Of a stretch of DNA of 8,788 nucleotides, positions 1 through 6,148 are shown piece by piece. The notes below the pieces were generated by a model, which had not been told where the DNA came from, did no database searches, and was given only the letters and a program-made list of their open reading frames with translations. The stretch covers positions 1 through 8,788 of the forward strand of contig JAFDDS010000016.1 of assembly GCA_019310745.1 (NCBI GenBank), written 5' to 3'. Each line of letters starts with the position of its first letter. Positions within the stretch are counted from its first letter, which is position 1. Source of the DNA: Deltaproteobacteria bacterium. Its GTDB lineage: Bacteria; Desulfobacterota; DSM-4660; Desulfatiglandales; B25-G16. The position numbers and the translations under genes were made by a program.

Positions 1-170
1 CACCCCGACCCAATGGAGAACCAGATCCATTCTACCTTGTGAAAAGTAAATAGCACATCTTCAGGATTGATTACATTGAAGGCGTAAAGGAAAAATACAA
101 CAGGAATTAAGATCCGGAAAAGATTCTTGAGCAGTTTTTCCCACCACCATTTTTCACCTTCTCTCAGCAT
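1..170 (-). CDS. Partial N-terminus of an LPG-synthase/flippase-like (UPF0104) membrane protein
   Basis: This is the 5' end of a gene that runs off the left edge. I translated 56 codons from the ATG at 170, and the frame stays open to position 1. It begins MLREGEKWWWEKLLKNLF, then a hydrophobic stretch (about residues 18-31), a short polar linker with NPEDVL (about 36-40), and the start of a second hydrophobic stretch (about 48-56). A charged/aromatic head, a first helix and an 'xxEDVLxxxxxVxW' loop is how proteins of the lysylphosphatidylglycerol synthase transmembrane/UPF0104 family (YbhN, AglD C-terminal domain) usually start. Those proteins have six to eight or more helices and are common in glycan loci. 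An in-frame TGA lies five codons upstream (186-188). No good ribosome binding site precedes the ATG, so the exact start is uncertain. It could be another polytopic membrane protein. Confidence 0.55.
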   Translation of the reverse strand, partial: MLREGEKWWWEKLLKNLFRILIPVVFFLYAFNVINPEDVLFTFHKVEWIWFSIGSG

Positions 171-246
171 AACATACAGATCTTTTCAGCCCTTCAAATT
201 TATTACTTAGGAATCGCCTTCTTTGAGCGGTGTAGGCGCATCATGA

Positions 247-265
247 AAAATCGCGGAGCGATTTT
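247..265 (-). terminator. Possible weak intrinsic terminator after the methyltransferase gene
   Basis: A perfect 8-bp inverted repeat (AAAATCGC / GCGATTTT) with a 3-nt loop lies in the 186-bp gap between the methyltransferase stop (357) and the next gene (start 170). On the minus strand the stem ends in a short T run. The stem is AT-rich and the T run has only five bases, so termination would be weak or partial. The rest of 171-356 holds no gene I can support. It contains a 26-codon open stretch on the minus strand without a start codon (about 281-364) and two near-copies of a 15-17 bp sequence. Confidence 0.35.
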
Positions 266-356
266 GTTACTTGTTTATTTCACAAAGGCACCGACGAGGA
301 TATCGGGAGCGATTGTTACTGCCTTCTGCTGTCCCCAAAGCGGTGTTTGGTAGCCA

Positions 357-1211
357 TTATTCTGTCATTGTGGCAAGCACTGCATTTGTCCTGGAGAGAA
401 GCTTAAAACGGAATGGGCGGTGGTCCCCATGAAATGAGTAGATTTTATCATTATAGCCAGTACAGGAATCCAGTATCTTTGCTCCCCTGGGCGTTAAATA
501 TTCTTCAATCTCCCTGACAGTATATAAATGCGCCAATTGACTGGATGGCCCAAAAATATTTTTTAGAAAACGGACTGACCTGATCAACAAAGAGTTGGCT
601 GTTGAAGTAATGACCAATTTCCCTCCCGGTTGCGTGGTCCGACAAATCTCGGAAAATATCTCTGACGGGTCATTGTAGTAGGGAATAACGCCAATACAAA
701 TAACCATACTAAAATCGTTACTAGTGAAAGGCAGGGAATAAGCAGAAGCAAGTATCGTTTTAAGCCCCCTTTTTTTTGCAATGTTCAGCAGGCCCAAAGA
801 TATATCAATGCCCCACACATCATTTTTCTCTGCCAGTTGTTCTGTCATCAATCCTGTGCCGCAGCCGATATCAATAATCTTTTTTCCTCTAACCTTGTCA
901 AAGTCAATCCATCGTCTAAGAATATTCAGTCTGGGAAGGTATCCGGTATTGCCACTATAACCACAGGATTTTGCGGACCCGAGATGCTTTGAGCTTGCTC
1001 TGTCATATGTGTCAGAAAGCTCATGGGTTTTTTCTGACTGATGAACATCTGCTATAAATTTAGGAATACCATTGAGAATAGGAAAAATGTGTTCACACTC
1101 ATTACAGGCAATATTTTCATTCTGGATTTTCAGATTTCCATGACATATAGGACAGATACATGTTTCCAATACATCCCTAATTAAGTCTTGACTGGAATGA
1201 ACTGGCTTCAT
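357..1211 (-). CDS. SAM-dependent methyltransferase with N-terminal zinc ribbon (Trm112-like)
   Basis: A 284-residue class I methyltransferase. The N-terminus carries a small zinc-ribbon module: C20-x2-C23 and C36-x2-C39, followed by FPILNGIPKF (about 43-52), the pattern of the Trm112p-like domain often fused to glycan- or quinone-type methyltransferases. The Rossmann-fold SAM site follows: motif I IIDIGCGTG (112-120), the acidic strand-2 motif GIDIS (134-138), then a PGGKLVITS post-motif typical of methyltransferase domain 11. The start at 1211 is well supported: AGGAG lies 8 nt upstream, and the ATG overlaps the upstream sulfotransferase stop by one base (TAATG), implying translational coupling. 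The position in a sugar-modification operon suggests methylation of a sugar or glycan, but the acceptor cannot be read from the sequence. A run of 8 A followed by 5 G on the coding strand (765-777) is slip-prone. Confidence 0.85.
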   Translation of the reverse strand: MKPVHSSQDLIRDVLETCICPICHGNLKIQNENIACNECEHIFPILNGIPKFIADVHQSEKTHELSDTYDRASSKHLGSAKSCGYSGNTGYLPRLNILRRWIDFDKVRGKKIIDIGCGTGLMTEQLAEKNDVWGIDISLGLLNIAKKRGLKTILASAYSLPFTSNDFSMVICIGVIPYYNDPSEIFSEICRTTQPGGKLVITSTANSLLIRSVRFLKNIFGPSSQLAHLYTVREIEEYLTPRGAKILDSCTGYNDKIYSFHGDHRPFRFKLLSRTNAVLATMTE

Positions 1212-2149
1212 TATCTTTTCTCCTGCTCAGGGACAGCATTCGCCCAATCAGGATCATTCTCGTATCTTAACTCTAACAGTTTTTCGGTGATGATAGGACT
1301 AATTTTTTTCAACTGTTCTGTATTAAATTCCTTTTTCCATTTATGAAAGTTGTCTTTCTTGAGTGTGGGAATTTCCTCAATAAAACCAGCAGGCATATCA
1401 ACCTCCAAGGTTTCTAATATTTTGGCCAGAATCTCCTTGGGAGACTTCAAAAGATCCTCATACCTGATTTCAATCTTGTTTTTTTCTGGCAAAAGGGACC
1501 AGTTCTCTTGAACGGCTTCCACCGATTTGATCCACTGCATGGCATTAAACTCCAGAGTTGAATGAGTCTGGAGATATTCCTTCCAGCCTTTGAATCTGTT
1601 CCCCCAGCCTTCTTTTCCCTGCCATCTGGATTTATTTAAATATCTTATAGGATTTAAGGAGGCAGTGGATTTGAGTTCATAAAAACCAGCCATTATCCTG
1701 TATCTCCAGAAAGGCTGCCTTTTTAACATATTCAACGCAACCTTGAATAACCTTTCAAAATCTCTGCTTTCTACGAGCTGGGACCTTAGATCCCATTCCT
1801 TCTGTATGGAAAGCGTAACGTCCCGACCATCACGCAGTATGTGTATCCATTTGGCATCTTGGAAAATTTTGTGAATTATCCCTAAATTCAGTTCGTGCCC
1901 GGGTGATTTTTCCAAAACGATAGGTTTATTGGCCTTTCTTAGGAAGATACGGTATTCTTTATGTATGCGTTTCTTAATTTTTGTATTTAGGTATTTCTCC
2001 AACCATATGTCGTCTTCTTTGCAGGGAAAATATTTTTCCCATAGATAATAAGGCTCGTACCATTCTGCGATTTCTGGGTGTAGGTTGAGGATGTTTCCAA
2101 GAATGGTCGTACCGGAACGAGGGGAACCAATTATAAAAGCGACTTGCAT
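1211..2149 (-). CDS. PAPS-dependent sulfotransferase family protein
   Basis: A 312-residue cytosolic sulfotransferase that would move the sulfuryl group from PAPS to a hydroxyl or amine. It begins MQVAFIIGSPRSGTT: the GSPRSGTT loop (residues 8-15) is the 5'-phosphosulfate-binding motif. LEKSP (79-83) and HILRDGRDVTLS (103-114) match the second conserved Lys region and the 3'-phosphate-binding motif of the family. The C-terminal IRYEDLLKSPKEIL segment is also typical. Length fits bacterial sulfotransferases acting on carbohydrates or lipids. I chose the ATG at 2149 rather than the in-frame ATG at 2179: the later one puts the P-loop strand at the very N-terminus, as in the family, and has a purine-rich AAGGAGG-type site upstream (2159-2171). 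The gene begins 4 bp after the DUF2304 stop and overlaps the next methyltransferase start by one base. The likely substrate is the glycan made by this operon, which is inferred from context only. Confidence 0.88.
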   Translation of the reverse strand: MQVAFIIGSPRSGTTILGNILNLHPEIAEWYEPYYLWEKYFPCKEDDIWLEKYLNTKIKKRIHKEYRIFLRKANKPIVLEKSPGHELNLGIIHKIFQDAKWIHILRDGRDVTLSIQKEWDLRSQLVESRDFERLFKVALNMLKRQPFWRYRIMAGFYELKSTASLNPIRYLNKSRWQGKEGWGNRFKGWKEYLQTHSTLEFNAMQWIKSVEAVQENWSLLPEKNKIEIRYEDLLKSPKEILAKILETLEVDMPAGFIEEIPTLKKDNFHKWKKEFNTEQLKKISPIITEKLLELRYENDPDWANAVPEQEKR

Positions 2150-2153
2150 AATA

Positions 2154-2525
2154 TTATTCCCCCCCCTCCTTGTCTTCATTGGAGTTCTCTTCGATCTTGC
2201 TGTTAATTAGGGCTATCTCTTGAACCAATTTTGACAGATTTCGCTGCATAGTTTCCATTCGTGAAACCAAATTGAAAATAAGAGCAAGAAGAATAAATAC
2301 AGCTATGACAAGGATAAAGATAATCCTGGTTTCCATCTGTGCCATACGCATTGTTTTATTCAGCAAATTAGGGAAAATACTGAAGACCCCAATGCTCAGC
2401 CACAATATTGTCCAGATAAGGGCCGAACGAATGCCGATGGTTTCACGTTTAAGATTTACCACTGTCCGCCATAAGGCCAAACACGAAACGATAAGGAATA
2501 AGACAGATAGCGTTGTAATTTTCAT
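2154..2525 (-). CDS. DUF2304 family small membrane protein
   Basis: A 123-residue protein with three predicted membrane segments at about 5-22, 33-52 and 67-88, followed by a polar, probably coiled-coil tail (about 89-117) and an acidic end. The ...SALIWTILWLSIGVFSIFP segment in the middle helix is characteristic of DUF2304 proteins, which have no assigned activity but are repeatedly found beside dolichol-phosphate-mannose-synthase-like GT2 enzymes. That is the arrangement here: the GT2 gene ends 24 bp upstream of this start. It may anchor or assist the GT2 enzyme at the membrane, or help move a lipid-linked sugar, much as GtrA-type proteins do; this is inference. The ATG at 2525 has GGAG 9 nt upstream. 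The stop lies 4 bp before the sulfotransferase ATG, so the two are probably translated together. Confidence 0.8.
   Translation of the reverse strand: MKITTLSVLFLIVSCLALWRTVVNLKRETIGIRSALIWTILWLSIGVFSIFPNLLNKTMRMAQMETRIIFILVIAVFILLALIFNLVSRMETMQRNLSKLVQEIALINSKIEENSNEDKEGGE
2159..2171 (-). promoter_or_regulatory. Ribosome binding site with a G8 tract deciding the sulfotransferase start
   Basis: On the minus strand AAGGA runs straight into eight G, ending 9 nt before the ATG at 2149. This lies inside the last codons of the DUF2304 gene (its K-E-G-G-E end). It supports the start at 2149 over the upstream in-frame ATG at 2179, which has no comparable site. The G8 homopolymer also lets the anti-Shine-Dalgarno sequence pair in several registers. 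Confidence 0.6.
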
Positions 2526-2549
2526 GAATTGAAGCTCCGAAGTTAGTGT

Positions 2550-3266
2550 TTATCTAATGGTACCCTTCCGATAATTCTTATCCACCAATGTTCGAATAAT
2601 TGCCCTCAAAACGCCCCACCCGTAACGGATAGTACCTTTGTAAGAATGGCCCTTTGTTCGGTCTTGCATATGAATTGGAATTTCACCTATGGTTAAGCCT
2701 TCCTTGGCAAACCGAATGAACATCTCTGATGCCAGATACTGAGGCTCAAGCATCTGATCAAAAATGTGTATCACTCGCTTCAGAGCAGAGACTTTAAAGG
2801 CCCGAAATCCGCACATCGCATCGGTCATGTTGTATCCCGTAAGTTTGCTGATAATATGGCTATAAAAAGGCAAAAAAGCTTTCCTGACAAAAGGTGCTTC
2901 TTTATAATTTGAACCCAAAATCCTGGAACCGACCACTACATCCAGATTTTCTTGTTTGGCCTTCTCGATGAATATAGGAATCTCAGTTGGGTCGTGCTGT
3001 CCATCCGCGTCCAGAAAAACGATATATTCATATTCTTTTATCTTATTTGTGATGATTGCCTTAATCCCACTGATGAAGGCGTAGCCTTGACCGAGATTGA
3101 CACAGTGACGAATGACTTTCGCTCCGGCATTCCGGGCGACCAATTCGGTGCCGTCAACAGATCCGTCATCAACAACGAACAAATCATAGCCGGGTGGCAT
3201 GTTCTTAGTTATTTTGCGAAGCGCCGCGGCCTCGTTCAATGCCGCTGTCAGTATGGCTAAATTCAT
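2550..3266 (-). CDS. Family 2 glycosyltransferase, DPM1/polyprenyl-phosphate sugar synthase type
   Basis: A 238-residue GT-A fold glycosyltransferase. Motifs in order: AILTAALNE at the N-terminus (4-12), VVDDGSVDGT (31-40) for nucleotide binding, FLDADGQHDP (84-93) with the metal-binding DxD-like DAD, GSR (113-115), and TDAMCGFRAF (148-157), the acceptor/catalytic region shared by dolichol- and polyprenyl-phosphate mannose or glucose synthases. The protein stops at the soluble catalytic domain, without the C-terminal membrane helices of some relatives; the DUF2304 protein next door may supply membrane contact. The expected reaction is NDP-sugar plus polyprenyl phosphate, or another lipid acceptor, giving the lipid-linked sugar on the cytoplasmic face. 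The ATG overlaps the upstream methyltransferase stop in an ATGA arrangement (4 bp). The donor sugar cannot be told from the sequence. Confidence 0.9.
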   Translation of the reverse strand: MNLAILTAALNEAAALRKITKNMPPGYDLFVVDDGSVDGTELVARNAGAKVIRHCVNLGQGYAFISGIKAIITNKIKEYEYIVFLDADGQHDPTEIPIFIEKAKQENLDVVVGSRILGSNYKEAPFVRKAFLPFYSHIISKLTGYNMTDAMCGFRAFKVSALKRVIHIFDQMLEPQYLASEMFIRFAKEGLTIGEIPIHMQDRTKGHSYKGTIRYGWGVLRAIIRTLVDKNYRKGTIR

Positions 3267-3952
3267 GATATCTTTTCTAACTTTATAATAAAACGATTTG
3301 CGCCCTCAATATCACTGATCGAGGGCTTCTTTTTGATTTCACCACGCACATATTGTTTATCCACATTATCCGCAAGATACAAAGGCATAAATCGGCACAC
3401 AACTCCTCCTAAGTCGCTCAGCAGTTTCAGTTCTTCAATTCCGATGCCATTGTACATCTTATCTCTTCGCAAATGCGCTTGCATAACTGCAGGATGAGCT
3501 TTGTGGGGAATACTGATTACGAGGATTCCCTTGGGCCTTAGCAGAGCAACCAAGCGAGAAACAGCCGGATTAAAGGGGACGTATTGAAGGACTTCGCAGG
3601 CCAAGATCAGATCAAAACATGCTTCACGGAAAGGGGGATTTATTACTGAAGCCTGACACAAACCGATTTTGTCTTCAACTGACAGGACATCATTCTGCAT
3701 TGATTTCAACATCTCAAAAGAAATATCTATAGCTATTGTAAGGTTCGATTGAGGCTTGAATTGCAGGCATAGATCCCCCATGCCGACACCAGCGTCCAGT
3801 ACTTTGTCGAAATGCCCATGTATGAAAGATTGAATTGCTTCATAGATGCTTTGTCTGTTAGCCTCGCTGGAAAAAGTGAGGCGTTTGGCTGCATCTTCCT
3901 CGCTAATTGCCTTATTATTAAAAAATACCGACCAATATTTTTCATGCTTCAT
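3263..3952 (-). CDS. Class I SAM-dependent methyltransferase
   Basis: A 229-residue methyltransferase. From the ATG at 3952, motif I is VLDAGVGMGDL (51-61), the acidic motif is AIDIS (74-78), and the post-I region FDLILACEVLQYVP (113-126) matches methyltransferase domain 11/25 proteins. PKGILVIS follows in the motif III position. The substrate is unknown; the context (sugar aminotransferase, acyltransferase, glycosyltransferase) suggests O- or N-methylation of a sugar or glycan. I chose the ATG at 3952 because it shares its A with the stop of the FemAB-like gene (TGATG) and has AGGA 7 nt upstream. A TTG one codon earlier (3955) is possible but less likely. The gene overlaps the following GT2 start by 4 bp, so these three genes form a tightly coupled block. 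It is not closely similar to the zinc-ribbon methyltransferase at 357-1211. Confidence 0.85.
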   Translation of the reverse strand: MKHEKYWSVFFNNKAISEEDAAKRLTFSSEANRQSIYEAIQSFIHGHFDKVLDAGVGMGDLCLQFKPQSNLTIAIDISFEMLKSMQNDVLSVEDKIGLCQASVINPPFREACFDLILACEVLQYVPFNPAVSRLVALLRPKGILVISIPHKAHPAVMQAHLRRDKMYNGIGIEELKLLSDLGGVVCRFMPLYLADNVDKQYVRGEIKKKPSISDIEGANRFIIKLEKIS

Positions 3953-4965
3953 CAAGGTATCCTATACGGTGGGAAATATTCATCAATGCTTACTCCGGCC
4001 CGTTCGGTTAATTCATTGAATTTTCGCCGATCATATATGCAACTTGCAACGTAGAACTCACCCCTGAGTTTAGAGAAATTCATCTTAAACCGAAAAACAC
4101 CCTTTCTCCCGCCTTGAAAGTCAAATAGTTTGTAACCCTTTTCCCAGAAACATTTCAACACTTTAGTATAAAGTATATTATTAGGCCTTTTATCCCATTG
4201 ATCATGCTGCACTGCGCTCAGATAATGATGTGCAATTTTGGCTCCATGAGCAGATATAAAGCCTCCTATGATTTTTTCCTCTGATGTTATAACAAGCAGT
4301 GTAAAATCGTTCATCCTTGATAGCCTTTCAAAAAACTGATTACCAAATCTCAAATGGGATGGGGCGTTTTTCCTTATCATCTCTTTCTGATAAATTTTAG
4401 CAAACTTTCTCCACGCAAGCTCAGATTGGTCTATATGTACTTCCAATCCGCTTTTTTCCGCCTTTCGGGCGTTTCGCCTGTTCTGTGAGCTGAATCCCTT
4501 AACAACGTCTTTCCAAGAGTTTTCGAGGTTCACAACAACTGTTGTGCGATTAAATTGGACATTGAATGGGAGACTCAGAAAAACATGATTTTTAAGGTTT
4601 GGATCGCATCGAATAAATTCGCAAACAACATTCAGATTAATTCGTCCCTCAATAATTGCATCGGTCCAGCTGGATGCAAAGGCTTTGCAGTCCCGCCAAC
4701 TCGGAAGGGGTCCGCCATAATACCAGCTTGAAATCATATCGTATCCTTCAGATCCGAAGGGAAGGGGCCTTAACAGAGCAGGGAAATAAACGAACCGGTC
4801 GTCTTTTTCAAATATCTGGCAGACGGCTTTCCCGAAATCCGATTCTTCCAGGAAAACCATATAGTCAGGACTGTTGTAAATACATTGATACTCAGGGGGC
4901 AGTCGATTGAAATATGCCTTCCAATAATCTATCTTATCTCTGAAGTAAGTATGTATTTTTATCAC
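3952..4965 (-). CDS. FemAB/GNAT-like acyl- or aminoacyltransferase
   Basis: A 337-residue protein of the FemAB/CelD-like GNAT superfamily (Acetyltransf_6 type). The visible signature is in the second half: SSQNRRNARKAEKSGLEV (159-176), which resembles the basic helix of this family, LLVITSEEKIIGGFIS (223-238) as a GNAT core strand pair, and LFDFQGGRKGVFRFKMNF (280-297), the 'fDfgG...g...FK..fg' motif at the acyl-donor end. Such enzymes attach acyl or aminoacyl groups to amines, for example in peptidoglycan bridge formation or on amino sugars of extracellular polysaccharides. With a sugar aminotransferase directly upstream, N-acylation of the new amino sugar is a reasonable guess. The start is a GTG at 4965: an in-frame TGA lies five codons earlier, and the first in-frame ATG would remove 35 residues. 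No strong ribosome binding site precedes it. Its stop overlaps the next ATG by one base. Confidence 0.75.
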   Translation of the reverse strand: MIKIHTYFRDKIDYWKAYFNRLPPEYQCIYNSPDYMVFLEESDFGKAVCQIFEKDDRFVYFPALLRPLPFGSEGYDMISSWYYGGPLPSWRDCKAFASSWTDAIIEGRINLNVVCEFIRCDPNLKNHVFLSLPFNVQFNRTTVVVNLENSWKDVVKGFSSQNRRNARKAEKSGLEVHIDQSELAWRKFAKIYQKEMIRKNAPSHLRFGNQFFERLSRMNDFTLLVITSEEKIIGGFISAHGAKIAHHYLSAVQHDQWDKRPNNILYTKVLKCFWEKGYKLFDFQGGRKGVFRFKMNFSKLRGEFYVASCIYDRRKFNELTERAGVSIDEYFPPYRIP

Positions 4966-4982
4966 TACTAAGAAAACTCAGT

Positions 4983-5006
4983 ACAGTTATATAAAGTACT
5001 AACTGT
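4983..5006. repeat. Inverted repeat in the aminotransferase/acyltransferase gap
   Basis: Perfect 7-bp arms (ACAGTTA / TAACTGT) around a 10-bp AT-rich centre lie in the 49-bp gap between the aminotransferase stop (5015) and the GTG start (4965). On the transcribed strand no T run follows, so it is not a standard terminator for this operon. It could be an RNA hairpin affecting processing or translation of the GTG-initiated gene, or chance in AT-rich DNA. Confidence 0.4.
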
Positions 5007-5014
5007 TTTAGGTT

Positions 5015-6127
5015 TTAGAACGACTTGAGCACGTCAACAATCCTATCCAATTCCTTTTTTGTCAAACCCGGATGATTTGGCAGTCCCAAAATCTTTCCAG
5101 CAACGGTCTCAGCATTTGGCAAATATAGGTTGGAATAATCTATCCCCAACTTTTTAAAGACCTTTTGATTGTAAATAGCTTCCTGATATCTTTCTCTATA
5201 TCCAATCTTGTTTTGCGTAAGGTGTTGTTTTAGTTCTTCAAAAGTTTTTTCCATGTAGTTTTCTTCCACCATAAGAGGACACCAAAAATAGGTATGTTTC
5301 ACATTATTCTTGGGAACAGGGACACGGGCCCAGGAGAGCGTTTCGATATGCCGGATTAGATACTCGGAGTTGGCGATTCGCTTTTCGTTCAACATATCCA
5401 ACTTATTCAACTGAACTATTCCCATAGCCGCTTCCATCTCCGTCATGCGGTTGTTAAACCCGAGATACCCATGGGTATCCCTGTCAATCATGCCATGGTT
5501 GCGAATAATCTTAGCCATACGAGTTACCCGGGCATCGTTTGTTGTGATCATTCCACCTTCACCGGTAGTCATATGTTTTGTAGCAAAAAAAGAGAAAGCA
5601 CCTGCTTCACCGAATCCACCTACCCTTTTACTATTGTATTCGGTTCCGTGGGCCTGGGCACAGTCTTCGAGGACAGGGATGCCGTGCCTTGCAGACAGGG
5701 CCAAAAAATCGTCCATTTTAGCGGCTGCGCCGAACAGATGGACTGGAATTATGGCTTTTGTTCTGGATGTGATGTGCTGTTCAGTGCTTTCGGGGGAGAG
5801 ACAAAGGTCATCTAAATCGATGTCGGCAAAAACAGGGACCGCACCGAGATAAAGTACTGATGAAACAGTTGCAAAAAAAGTAAGGGGAGGAACAATGACC
5901 TCATCGCCCTTGCCAATGCCAAGAGCTTCCAGGGCTATATGCAGTGCTGCTGTTCCGGTGTTAACAGCAATTGCGTAATCCACCCCGATATATTTGGCAA
6001 AACACCTTTCAAATTTTTCAACCTTTGCACCGGAAGCATAATTTCCCGACAAAAGAACTTTCTGGACCGCAGCGACCTCTTCCTCGCCAACTTGCGGCGA
6101 CGCAACATTAATAAAACTACCTTTCAT
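5015..6127 (-). CDS. DegT/DnrJ/EryC1/StrS family PLP-dependent sugar aminotransferase
   Basis: A 370-residue fold-type I aminotransferase of the length usual for the family. Key features: NTGTAALHIAL (56-66) for phosphate binding of PLP, GDEVIVPPLTFFAT (74-87), PVHLFG (128-133), LEDCAQAHG (153-161) with D155 in the position contacting the pyridine nitrogen, and SFFATKHMTTGEGGM (179-193) with K184 as the PLP Schiff-base lysine. GFNNRMTEMEAAMG follows, as in this family. These enzymes transfer the amino group of glutamate to a keto-sugar nucleotide, giving 3- or 4-amino sugars for O-antigen, capsule or glycolipid. The epimerase/dehydratase 21 bp upstream may make or feed its substrate. The ATG at 6127 has only a modest AAGG about 10 nt upstream. 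The regiochemistry (C3 or C4) cannot be decided by eye. Confidence 0.93.
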   Translation of the reverse strand: MKGSFINVASPQVGEEEVAAVQKVLLSGNYASGAKVEKFERCFAKYIGVDYAIAVNTGTAALHIALEALGIGKGDEVIVPPLTFFATVSSVLYLGAVPVFADIDLDDLCLSPESTEQHITSRTKAIIPVHLFGAAAKMDDFLALSARHGIPVLEDCAQAHGTEYNSKRVGGFGEAGAFSFFATKHMTTGEGGMITTNDARVTRMAKIIRNHGMIDRDTHGYLGFNNRMTEMEAAMGIVQLNKLDMLNEKRIANSEYLIRHIETLSWARVPVPKNNVKHTYFWCPLMVEENYMEKTFEELKQHLTQNKIGYRERYQEAIYNQKVFKKLGIDYSNLYLPNAETVAGKILGLPNHPGLTKKELDRIVDVLKSF

Positions 6128-6148
6128 CCCAATAAGGCCTTATTGTTG

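Noticed and set aside
243..353. 36-codon plus-strand ORF starting at 243
   Set aside because: It is short, has only a weak upstream purine run, and overlaps the hairpin; there is no independent sign of coding.
2150..2179. Upstream ATG at 2179 as the sulfotransferase start
   Set aside because: It adds ten basic residues before the P-loop strand, has no good ribosome binding site, and overlaps the DUF2304 gene more. The ATG at 2149 fits better.
5010..5040. TTGACG on the minus strand near the aminotransferase end as a promoter for the acyltransferase
   Set aside because: No -10 box lies at 16-18 bp; the nearest TATATA is too far downstream.
5471..5852. Long plus-strand frames opposite the aminotransferase
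   Set aside because: They lie entirely antisense to a gene with clear catalytic motifs, and their translations look random and Ser/Pro/Arg-rich.
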